Shown: piece by piece, positions 39,322-49,395 of the stretch | Layout: each line of letters opens with the position of its first letter | Position numbering within the stretch: position 1 is the first letter of the stretch | NCBI GenBank assembly: GCA_900708905.1 | Contig: CAADRB010000059.1 | Coordinates: 452,564-516,563 of the forward strand | From: Hymenolepis diminuta | Taxonomy: Eukaryota > Platyhelminthes > Cestoda > Cyclophyllidea > Hymenolepididae | Length of the DNA stretch: 64,000 nt | Reading direction: 5' to 3' | Translations under genes and position numbers: made by a program | The notes under the pieces: generated by a model | What the model saw: the letters and a program-made list of their open reading frames with translations, nothing else | What the model was told of the DNA's origin: nothing | The model's database searches: none

Positions 39322-39901
39322 ACCTCATACCACCCTCTGCCTCTGATTCCTACTGTTCGGATCCCCTTTCAATTTCCTTTAGATACCCGCCATCTTTTTT
39401 ACTCAAGCCTAACCTTGCTCTTTCTGCCACATCTTCCCCTTTCTCCTTTCCACTGATAAGCTGAGAGAGAAGAGTTGTGAACCGAGTGAGAACGTTTATA
39501 AACAGTGATATTTACAACTCACAAATCAGTTCTGTGTAAAATGTGACCTTTTTTGATACACTTTCATTCACTATTTCTCCATCCCTTTCACAAAATGCGA
39601 ACTTGTGCATATGTTGCCACCATCACTGAACATACACACACCCTTTTTCACATGGTCATTCAGCGGTCGCATTCTCGCCGGAGAGGGCTGATTTAGCAAG
39701 CTGGCTGTGGCTGGCGATCTTTCCCCTATCTCTGTTCACTCGCTCTTTACTAATCAATTGGAATTAGGTTGACCTTGTGTCTTATTCGCTTTCTTTGGGT
39801 GGCTTCGCATAGACCAACGTCAACAACAGATGGTTGAGATGATAGTTAACACTCAAGATCGGTACTTAGTTTTAGTAATTGAGATCAGTGTTATTAAGTA
39901 T

Positions 39902-39929
39902 TTTATTCGCTTAATAAGAAGCGAATAAA
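39902..39929 (+). terminator. hairpin carrying a candidate HUWE1 poly(A) signal
   Basis: Perfect 11-bp arms, TTTATTCGCTT (39902-39912) and AAGCGAATAAA (39919-39929), enclose a 6-nt loop. The right arm ends in AATAAA (39924-39929), and by symmetry the left arm is AATAAA on the minus strand. It lies about 600 bp past the HUWE1 stop codon. No nearer canonical signal was noticed. Confidence 0.5.
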
Positions 39930-40470
39930 TTAAAATGTATACTTTAAAACCAAGGTTGTTCTCTTGCTGAAAGAAATATCCACAAATTTAATCATTATTA
40001 GATAAATCTTAGGTAGTGTATAGATACCGAAGCCTCGTTAATTACTGACTGTGCTAGACCAGTTTTAACGTGTATTTTGGAACATTTCTTTTTTATAATT
40101 GAAAGGAGTGAAAACAAAGTACCTGAATTAACAGTAATTACTACTGTTTTAAATGTTAAAAATTTTTTTCTTTTGAAATTATATGCTTTCAGTTGAACTC
40201 GACAAAATAATTCAAGGTCATCGTGAAATAACCTCAGTCAGGTTGTAAAACGGACCGAGCATAGATGGAAGGGTTTACTGCAGACGTTCTAGGTAGAGTA
40301 AACTGGGAGTACAAGCATATATTGGGAGGTTGCTGAAGGGGGGAAGAAGAGAAGAAGGTCGTGGAACAAAGAGATGGTCACGTCGTGCTCGCAGTTGGCG
40401 CACGTGAAAAAACAGCATGCAATCGGGAGCTAATCCCATGTATAACTTTTCGTGGTTTTGCTTCATTGCT
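39930..40470. other. intergenic between HUWE1 and gluconokinase
   Basis: AT-rich DNA grading into GC-richer sequence near the gluconokinase promoter. No gene recognised. Confidence 0.4.
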
Positions 40471-40535
40471 ATTGGTCCATTCATTTGCTGCTAGCTGGTG
40501 ATTGGGTGCTTTGAATAGCGGAATTCCTCTATTGG
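40471..40535 (-). promoter_or_regulatory. three inverted CCAAT boxes at 30-bp spacing, gluconokinase promoter
   Basis: ATTGG begins at 40471, 40501 and 40531, exactly 30 bp apart, and ends 70 bp before the gluconokinase start codon. ATTGG is the reverse complement of the CCAAT box bound by NF-Y. NF-Y sites commonly act as multiples at roughly three-helical-turn spacing. Confidence 0.6.
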
Positions 40536-40604
40536 TCAACGTGGTTGCCAGCTTAGCCTAGTTTCGGTTTGCTTCGCAATTTTTTTGAATCAATCCTTGA
40601 AAAA

Positions 40605-41126
40605 ATGCCAGTTGCTATTATCATGGGCCCATCTGGTTGTGGAAAAACTACGGTAGCTTCATATCTTAATCTTCTAACAAATTGCGTCTACATCGAAGGT
40701 GACGACTACCACCCACCGGAAAATGTTGCCAAGATGTCTGTTGGCATCCCCTTAACTGATGAAGATCGACAACCATGGTTAACATCCCTCCATTGTGCTA
40801 TTAATAAAGCTCGACACTCATCAACTTTTGTTGTCGCTACCTGCTCCGCGTTGAAACGCCAATACAGAACAATTCTTGCCCAACCTCCAAATTCGGATGT
40901 TCTTTTTGTCTTTCTCAATGCTCCAAAGGATGTTTTGAAAGATCGGGTTAGCAAGAGGAAGAACCACTTCCTGTCCCCATGCTTAGTTGAAAACCAATTG
41001 GACATTCTTGAACCTCCAAACAGTGATGAAGAAAATGTTTTGTTAATTGATGCGACCCTTCATCCCAAAATTATTTCCACACAAATTTTGTCGAGACTTG
41101 GGCTTTCTGGCTCCTACAAATTATAG
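40605..41126 (+). CDS. IDNK: gluconokinase (GntK/IDNK family)
   Basis: Predicted to phosphorylate D-gluconate to 6-phosphogluconate with ATP in the cytosol, feeding the pentose phosphate pathway. The 173-residue product matches the compact GntK fold. It has P-loop GPSGCGKTT (residues 8-16), GDDYHPPENVAKM (32-44, the GDDxHP motif of the family), GIPLTDEDRQPWL (47-59), CSALKRQYR (80-88), and the C-terminal LEPPNSDE block. The ATG at 40605 places the P-loop at the usual position. An upstream in-frame TTG has no support. The gene has no intron, unlike every other confirmed host gene here. A poly(A) signal follows about 130 bp downstream and three CCAAT boxes lie upstream. Confidence 0.95.
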   Translation: MPVAIIMGPSGCGKTTVASYLNLLTNCVYIEGDDYHPPENVAKMSVGIPLTDEDRQPWLTSLHCAINKARHSSTFVVATCSALKRQYRTILAQPPNSDVLFVFLNAPKDVLKDRVSKRKNHFLSPCLVENQLDILEPPNSDEENVLLIDATLHPKIISTQILSRLGLSGSYKL

Positions 41127-41255
41127 AAATACATATAAATAGATTTGATTTTTGTACGAAGTTTTTCTATTCAATTTTTTAAGGAAATCTCTATTGTTTT
41201 TTATCATTAAATGGACTATCTTTACTCAATTTATCGCCTTTTTGATCTAAATTTC

Positions 41256-41261
41256 AATAAA
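41256..41261 (+). terminator. candidate poly(A) signal of gluconokinase
   Basis: AATAAA 130 bp after the gluconokinase stop codon, in AT-rich sequence. Confidence 0.6.
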
Positions 41262-42775
41262 AGTCTATCGAATAATCCCTGCCCGTTTACCGTATTTTAA
41301 CGAAAACATTGTCAACCGTATAATGTATGACAATTAAACCGATTTGCACTTGTATTATCATTGCCTGTGGTAAAGAAAAACAATTTCAGATTTTAATCAC
41401 GAGTAAAGCTCGGAGTGGGTTGAGAATTATCCGGTAGACTCAGGATACTAAGAGCTTTCTTAGAATTCCGGAAGCATTGGATTGTCCCTACTTTTAGAAA
41501 GGATGTACCTTGATGTTCAAAATCCAGGCTCTTTGGGGTCAGGTGTCTGGATCGGATCATTTTTGTGCTAATTAGAGCAAGTTAACCATTCGATTTAACC
41601 GTGCGGTTGGTTATACGCCACCCCCATTACATTCAAGAGCAGGTGGATGTGACATCTTTTTAACATTAGTAGAGCTCACCAAAGTGTTTTACTCATTTGT
41701 TTTAGTTTATCACTTAATATGTTGCGGTATTCATGAATTGCAATTTCATGAGGTGATTCAAAACCTTTAAATAATTAAAACAAAAATTGTCCTAATGGCA
41801 CTTTCAATTTCTTCCTCCTTCATCTCCTCTAATTATGTGAAGTAATAATTTTCAGTTAGATGAGCTGAATAAAACACCAAAGAAAGAAATACTCTATAAA
41901 ATACTTTGAATTTAGTAATTATAAAGGAATGTATTCATATAAAATATATTTTGGGTGAAAAGTTTCGATCCGTAGGAAAATCGAGAGAAATGCAAACACC
42001 CATGCTTGGTTAAAATTCTTCCAGTTGTGAGGATGCAGGTATAATTCAGAGATAATAAATTTATGTATTGACAAATGAGAGAGAATTTACATCGCCACAA
42101 TCTCCATTCCGTGATATTTATTACTATAATAAACAAAACGATCCATTCGGATATCGGATGATCTGAAATTAGGCAAGAGAAAAAATATACGCATAAATCA
42201 TGTAAACTAACTGCGCTAATTTGTTTCAGATTCGATTAAAGACTCCTGAAATTTGTGAAAGGAGTCTGTATATTCAAGATGTCCCTACGACCATTAGAAT
42301 ACTAGAGAACTCAATAATCCAACTTCTAAATAAATTCTTCCTACATCATGTGGAGTTGTTAACCACAGGTAGGTCATGATATGTCCTGTGAATAAGGTCC
42401 AAGTGATAAATTATATTCAAATAATCGTTTCCTTTCTTTTTTCAAACCACTAATAATTTTACTTTGTCCTAATGGAATAGAAAAAATAACTTCCGTTTTT
42501 TTCCGAAATACAATAAATTTAAACAATCTGTGGTTACAAAAATCTTCTGTCACAATTATTTTCTTATTTGAAAGGGCGGTATTTACGAGGTAATCAAGAT
42601 TGAAAAGTGAGGGCAATTAATAAGATTAAAAAATGGTGGGTGTTCTCTGGAATACTTGCATCGAACTTTATAAGTGTCGAATCGTGTTCACTTTACAATA
42701 AAATTGGGAACATTCATATTTATTCTGTGAATCTTATTTTTGATTAAAAGGATTTAAAAATCCACGTAAACTAGA
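41262..42775. other. intergenic, no gene recognised
   Basis: AT-rich DNA. Short minus-strand frames at 41912-42136 and 42374-42616 lack family signatures and splice support. Confidence 0.4.
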
Positions 42776-43264
42776 TTACTCAAGTTTATACTCGTTTATT
42801 TTGTCACTTCCCTCGGTCATCAAGTGTATCTCGTTTGCCTTCCTAAACAGATGTAGAAGACAATGCAATACCATGTGATCTAGATAAGATGTGTACTCTC
42901 TGAAACCTTCTTTTGTGTACATTTCCAAGTAGTTCAGAGAAACAGCAGCCTTTTGCAACTTAGAAGGGAAGGAGTTCAGTGGGGAGAAATATAATTGCTG
43001 AATTACCAAATGGTAGGGGAGAGGGAGAAAAAAGGAGAAGCTATTGATCAAAATTTGGTAGAACAAGAAATATGTGTCTGTTGAGAAAGAGTAAACGAAT
43101 TTGTGATAAAGATGCTAAATTACGATATACTGACTAGAGTTGACTGTTTTGCGTTCTCCGTTCATCTGATGAGCATCCAATAAAAGTTCATCCGGGCAAA
43201 AATATGACCCAATATGTGCGTCCGATAAAATGCTACAACTACATTTAATAGCAAACTTTTCCAT
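42776..43264 (-). CDS. possible small two-exon gene, unrecognised
   Basis: Not recognised. Two minus-strand open stretches share a frame: 43264 to about 43138 (start MEKFAIKC, containing FCPDELLLDAHQM) and about 43048 to 42776 (containing KLQKAAVSLNYLEMY and HLFRKANEIHL). One in-frame TAG separates them. A 90-bp intron with donor GTATATC and acceptor ATCAATAG would remove the stop and keep frame, giving about 130 residues. A stronger acceptor (CTTTCTCAACAG) 37 bp earlier breaks the frame. The predicted protein has a Cys-containing N-terminus and a more helical, charged C-terminus. It may equally be a chance open frame. Confidence 0.2.
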
Positions 43265-44700
43265 TTTGGAGCTAAAAAACAGGCAGTTTCTTAAAATGCG
43301 TATCAGTCGCTGCTGCAATGAAGGTGTATCAAAACCGATTCAGATTAAATAAAATTTATGAGAAAAATGTCGAAGTTCTCTTCCCATAAATTCCATTGCA
43401 AGACTATTTATTTTCTACTTTCCAAACCCAGCTTCTTTTAATTTCCTTTTATCCGAACGAATTTATCAACATTGCGGTTGTAAATGAAGCATAAGATAAG
43501 TTGACCTATCGATGATAAAACATGCGTCTTATTTTGATATGGTGATCTGAGTCGTTATGTTTTAGGGCGTTGTTAGGCTGCATTTGTAACTAAAGCAATT
43601 TCTTGCAGAATCTAAGAATCGGTCGAGGTATCCCACAGAGAAGGGTAGATCATAACGGTCCACTAACTAAGACTGAGACGATATTTGTAATAACCTTTTT
43701 AAAGTCAAAAAATGGATATTATGTCAACCTTGCTGGCATCCTTTCAATTTGTAATACTGTATCCGAATTTGAAAAAATGGTACATGTAACTTTATCGATT
43801 AAATTGTCTACTAGGCAGTTCTGGCGTGGCCATAAATTTATGAATTCTTCAAGTAAATTATAGCCACATTAAACACCAACCAAACACGTCGAAAAAGGAC
43901 ATTTAAAGCGCACAATTTTTACTATTAAAGAGATATTAATGAATCAGGTGCGTCAGCTCAAAACGAAATTTAGAATCTAATGTGTCTAATGAGTCGAATC
44001 TCCAATATATTGACGTTTATCGTATTTATTAAGGCCCATTATGTTGTTATTTCGTATTGTTCAATAAATGAGTCTGCTCCCAGCTCGTCTACTCCGAAGT
44101 GCGTAAGAAATACGAATCATGTCTACTCCGTTATGCAAACTCGTACTAAGTCATTTGTGAAAAGTGGAACAAATTTGAAATCAAAAGAGTAAGCTTAAAT
44201 TGCAATAATAACAAAATGACACGTGATTGATGGCAACATATTAAGCGGAATAGGCCAATATTGGATGCTGATCTAAATGCGACCTCATAACACAAAGCCT
44301 TTTGGTAAAATTTTATCTAATGGTTCGCTTTGATTATTTCATTTCTCATTACTTTCTTTAATCCCGTAATAATCCCCGATTTAATAAATTGTATTTCTGG
44401 AAGTGCATTTAGAAATTCAATACAGTTCGAATTTTGTATAAGAACTGTTGAGGGTTAATTGGGGGTTTTATGGTAATAGGGCACGTTTACTTACAGTAGA
44501 TAATATGACAGAGTTAGAAATAACCAGGATAGAATTGTTTGAGCGTTCAGTTGAGAATACAATTCGGGTCGGAGTTGTACATGTAGACAGACAGCGATGA
44601 CGGAGGCCGATTAGGTCAGAACCACGTCAACCTGCGCTAACACGTTGGTTTTTAGCCTGTTATAGTCGTTCAGGCCTTTTTTTCCTCCTCGCAGGTTGGC
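43265..44700. other. intergenic upstream of EDC3
   Basis: No gene recognised. A plus-strand frame at 43603-43863 has no family signature. The last 100 bases are GC-richer and probably belong to the EDC3 promoter. Confidence 0.4.
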
Positions 44701-44733
44701 TTCCCTCTGGTTGGTTTTTCCCCGGCCGTTGTC

Positions 44734-44766
44734 ATTGGTTCTATTCGTGGAGTGGCTTGTGATTGG
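44734..44766 (-). promoter_or_regulatory. paired inverted CCAAT boxes, EDC3 promoter
   Basis: ATTGG at 44734 and 44762, 28 bp apart and 120-160 bp upstream of the EDC3 start codon, with further TTGGTT-like near matches around them. The arrangement resembles the one before gluconokinase. Confidence 0.4.
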
Positions 44767-44889
44767 TACATGCAAAAGAGAAAGGAATATGGTTGGTTAC
44801 CTTGTTTTTTGGTTTCGGTTTTGCCGCCATTAATGGCGGCGCCGTATACTGTGTGTCTTGTGCTTGTTTTCGGATATCTCTTGTGAATA

Positions 44890-47800
44890 ATGTCGGAATA
44901 TATTGGATACGAAGTGGAGATTGTAACAGCAGGTTCTGGAACTGTGTCTGGAATTGTTGTATTCTATGATGATATAAGAATCGATCTTACAAATGTCAAA
45001 ATCGATGGTAGAGATTTTCCACAACCGGCATTATCTTTTAAGTAATTTCGCTATGAAATATTGTATTATTTATCTTTATGTAAATTGTACTCCTTATCTT
45101 TCATTTAATAGTGCCGACGATATAAAGAATATCAAAGTTATTTCTACCGCTTCTAACAGACGACAATTAAGCGAAAATTCAGATGCCAATAAGCAAACCC
45201 CTTCATCTCGCGAGCTTAGACGCGAACGTCTGAAGAAAATTCCTGGTGCCATTACGGCCTACGTTTGTGATAAATCGCCACCCAGAGTGGTCAGAACTCC
45301 TCAACCGCAGATGATCAGCCAAAGCGTCACTTCATCTGATGACTTTAACAGATCCTACAAAGCACAAAATAGCGTCAGAGACGACAGCTTTTCTTCCAGT
45401 CGTTGGAAGAATAAATCATATTCAAGTAAATCTTGTAATTTTTCCTTCGATTTTGGTGTTTTAGATCAGAATTTACAAAGCGATTCCCCTTCCGGATTCG
45501 AAAGCGATTCCGCAGCTTTAGAACGTCAGAAACAGACTGGAAGGCGGTCAAAGGTACGAGGGAGACGCAGCTCCTCACGGCAAGATGATTGTTTCTCTCT
45601 TCGAGTTGAAGATTTTCCCGATACGGAATTTGATTTTGAAGCAAATTTGGCAAAATTTGACAAAAAGGCGTTTTACGAGATGACAGATGCTAAGTGCAGT
45701 GCCAGTGGTACCGGTGCCAGAAATGGCTGCCGTCAGGACTTAAGTCCTGATCATGAGCATGTTCTTGTGGAGGGACCGAATGGAATTGGTTACGTACCAG
45801 CTCGTAAGTTCTTATTTAAAGGTCATTTTCCGTCTGATTTTCTAAATTTCAACTCATCGTTAGTTGGTTGTGCCATGACACTTTCATTAGTTGATTCTTC
45901 ACACCGGTTCTGTCATGTTTGTGTAGGGCTTCGCTCTTGATAATTACAATTGTTGTCGTATATCTTCACTTGTTGATATTTCCTTTGCACTAATTTGTAT
46001 GAACTTATAACTCCGCTTCAAATTACTGAACATTCTCTACTTAAATAATCCTTCTCGTTGATGCTCAAGTTTACCTAATTCCTTTCCCTTCTTTTTATTA
46101 ATAATGATAATTATAACTGAATAAATGCAGTAAAAATTCTAGTTAGCGCTTCCATTTGTTAATAGAATTTGTTGGTTTTTTTTTCATTTTTCTGGAGTGA
46201 TTTAAGTCTCCAGGTTTTTTGACTTAATTCTAGTCAACAAGAGGGATAGTTGAATAAGTTTTTCACCAAATCTTTCCCCCTCCCCTCCACACCTCCTAAT
46301 GGGCTTGGAGAGTTTATTGAGAGTTTAAAAAGTCTTAGATGGTTTCGCTAATTTTTTTCTTGGCTTTTTCCTACATCATGAATATTTACTTTAACTAATT
46401 TATGGGATTTTTCCTCTCCTTAATGTTTTCTCGAATTGAAGTAGTGGTGAATCTCCCCCCCCCCCTTTTTCCCTGTGTTTATCAAAGTTTTCTGTAGTGA
46501 ACTGAAGAAGGCTTGGGAACTTCGTAAACTGTTAAACAAAGTAATCCTCAAGGGCTTTCATTTTGTTTGAAGTTAAAAAACCTTGATATTCTGAAATGTT
46601 ATCCCTTCGTTAAAGTTGGGGCAAAAACTAACGGCACTATTTTCTTCTTCATACAGCAGTTGCTAAAACTGTAAGATCCTCAACTCCCGTGAAATCTTCT
46701 ATCGAATCCCCGGCGTCCAACTTCCCCATTGGTTCTCACTGGTTCACCCCTAGTGGAAAAAGAGTTCCTTTCGTGGCTCCCAGTGTACTCGATAGAACCC
46801 TTCAGTTTCTGGCTACTGGACGGGATCCCACTGGAATAGTGAATTCCCTGCCCTTGGGTCTCTCGTGGACTCGAATCATTGAGATGGCCGGGCAAGCCAT
46901 CGTCAACAGTGTCCTTTCCACCCTCAAGCAGCAGCATTCTTTTGTCCATCAATACTTTTTTACCCCTGAGCCATCTTCTACGTAAGTCGTTTCATGCTGT
47001 TTGAGTAAAGTGGTCTGTTGCTTTCAAAGGTTACCTATGTGACAAGCACTTTTGGCGCTCGTCTGCGAAGTCAGACGCCATAGATTAGATGCCCATCGAT
47101 GCATATCCAATGAGCGGAATGGCCAACCTCACTGGTCAGATCTTGCTGATAATGGCTGATAACTGTGGTTTTCTCACCTAAAGAGCTCCATAATCCTCCT
47201 TTACTCAAGACGAGGGTTGGAAACGCCTTCCGAAATGAGTTTGGGAGTTATTATTGATCTCTGGATCTAAATTGATTTGTTGGTCATTCCTTTTTTCCTA
47301 AAATTAACTATCTTTATTTCTTATGACACCTTTAAGTTAAGTTTTCTATTGGAGCCTTGGCTGTTCGGATATCTAGATACCTTCATGAATGGCCTCTACT
47401 GAAGGTCTTCTTCTTTTCCAGTTTTTTCTAATGTTGATCTAGAAATTGAAGTTTCTAAAAGATGCTATAAATTTAGTTGACTTGTTGGTTATATCTAGAA
47501 ATATTCAAGCTCCTTCACCACTTCCTTCATAGTTGTCAGGTTATTTAGTTTCCCGTATTTGGCTGTTCGAAGGTAATTTCTCAATTATTTATGAGAAGAA
47601 CTAGAATTGTCCATAAGTATTATTCTGAGGTTTCTTAAATCGCTCGGGACTTTGTAACCTTGGGTTTTATTTATGATTCACCACTATCTTTACACTAGAA
47701 CGTCTGGTGATCGTTGACTTTTGATGATTCCTCTATCGGGGATTTTTCGTTTAGTTATTGTTTTGAATGCTATGAAGCACGTTGTTGCTAAAGAATCGGA

Positions 47801-49395
47801 AACGTGCTAGGCTACCAATGTTGCTACTAATTAGGGAAAGACTTGCCGCCATGCAGACCAACACTGGGACGCTAGGAGCTAAGTTATGTTCAACTTCAAT
47901 CCCATGCTGCTTCATTGCACTTGTGACCTTTTCATATTTCTTTGTACCTTTTCTGCTTTTATAGACTTGTTGCTCCTTATTTAATTTTGCCTTTATGACG
48001 CTCTTTAATAAGTTCGTACTTAGACCACACTTCTTATAACAGAACAGTAACTTCATTCACTGGGCGAATTGATAGGTTTCAAACTCGTATGTTCTGTTGA
48101 GCTTGTTTGTGCACAGCTAAGTTCATTTTTTACTACATTTGGAATTCAATTTGTTCTTTGAACGCAATTTACCCCATTTCCTCACTGCACTCCTTGCACA
48201 GCTGTGCTAACTGATGTCTTATGAGAGGTTCCCAGTCCTTGTTGAAGTTAGTCAATCAATTTCTTATTTTTTTCCTTTGTACTTCCACTTCTGGCCTTGT
48301 TAATTGATTGTCAACATCAAGTAAGAATATACGGGGTGTCAGAGCTTATAACATTTCAACACGATCTGAAAATTTAAGTGTTTATAAATTTACGTTCAAC
48401 TGTTTTTTCACAAGGTATTATTGTATAACGTATAGACAGTTCTCACTTTTTCAAGCTTATGCATAAGTTATCTTTGAAATCTTTTATTTTATGCCAATTC
48501 TTCTGCTTTACCTATATACGTACAGGTTATCCATAGGAATAAATTTTCTAGAAAGTTCGTTTTATCCTTTAGTCCGACACAGAACCAGTCCCATCCCTTA
48601 CGTGTCCTAGTCCTTCCTGGCAGAGAGAATTGGTCCGGTGCTCTGGCATTAAATTTAGCGCGTCATCTAGCCAATCGTGACTCAGCCTGCGTCCTTCTCC
48701 ACACTCCTCTCCCATCAGCATCCTCCTCAACTCATCGATCCGTACCCTCTCCCTCCCCCCACGCATTGCCCACCTACTCAGAGGAATTCGTCCTTGCTCA
48801 AACTCTCGCTCCTCAGAGCTCCAACCTCTTCCAACCTAACAGGTCCCTCAATCAATCATTCAGGATTCAGGATTCAAGTGACGATGAAGAGAGTTTCGAA
48901 GATGAAGCCGTCGGTTCTTTTGCTGAAGAGGGCGATCTCAAGTATTCTACTCGCCGTTTGTGGACTGGAAGAATCCCTGGATTGATTCTTCTCACCAAGT
49001 CTCCCACGTCTCTCACTCGTCAGCTCACAAGTTCTCATATCGATCTTCTGGTGTTAGGTCAGCCTCTCGATGAGTATCCCGCAGGAATTCGTCAGTGGTT
49101 AGAGGATATCAAGGGGATCAGTTTGGCCATCCAACTTGGAGCACTTAGACCACCATTTAGAGTGAATTCCCTAGTCCCATCACAAGCCCTGAGGACATGG
49201 GTGATGCAGTTGGGCTTACCCGTTGCTTCTCCAATGCAGGTTCCTGAGTCGCTTGAAGTGCATCTTGTTGATATTGGACTGAATAAGTGGATTTTGAGTC
49301 GAATGACTACTGACCAGCGCTCATTTCCACCGCCTGCGCTGTTTGAGACGAGTTCGTGCATTCGTCTGATGAGCGACAGCAGTGGGATTGCATAG
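44890..49395 (+). CDS. EDC3: enhancer of mRNA-decapping protein 3 (EDC3)
   Basis: Cytoplasmic P-body scaffold that activates the DCP2 decapping enzyme and binds the DDX6 helicase. Exons 44890-45041, 45112-45803, 46657-46981 and 48573-49395 keep phase and give 663 residues, longer than the roughly 510 of human EDC3. The N-terminal 70 residues form a divergent LSm-like domain. The FDF motif FDFEANLAKFDK begins near residue 224 and is the DDX6-binding element. GPNGIGYVPA precedes the C-terminal YjeF_N domain (from about residue 290), recognisable by the GLSWTRIIEMAGQAI and RVLVLPGRENWSG blocks. Extra length lies in Ser-rich linkers and an acidic insert (about residues 490-511) within the YjeF_N domain. 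The ATG at 44890 starts the LSm domain directly. The exon 3 acceptor was chosen by frame. Confidence 0.88.
46224..46250 (+). repeat. dispersed repeat B, weak copy in EDC3 intron 2
   Basis: TTAATTCTAGTCAACAAGAG resembles the core of 23701-23732 and 50052-50082. Similarity stops soon after. Confidence 0.35.
46455..46465 (+). repeat. poly-C run of 11 in EDC3 intron 2
   Basis: Eleven consecutive C followed by five T. Homopolymer length may be unreliable in a draft assembly. Confidence 0.8.

Noticed and set aside
43603..43863. 86-codon plus-strand open frame upstream of EDC3
   Set aside because: No recognisable family, no splice partners, and an AT-rich composition similar to the surrounding intergenic DNA.
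47036..47220. Possible third copy of dispersed repeat A (TTTTCTCACCTAAAGAGCTC compared with sequence near 5370)
   Set aside because: Similarity is short, lies outside the shared core of the two clear copies, and does not extend.
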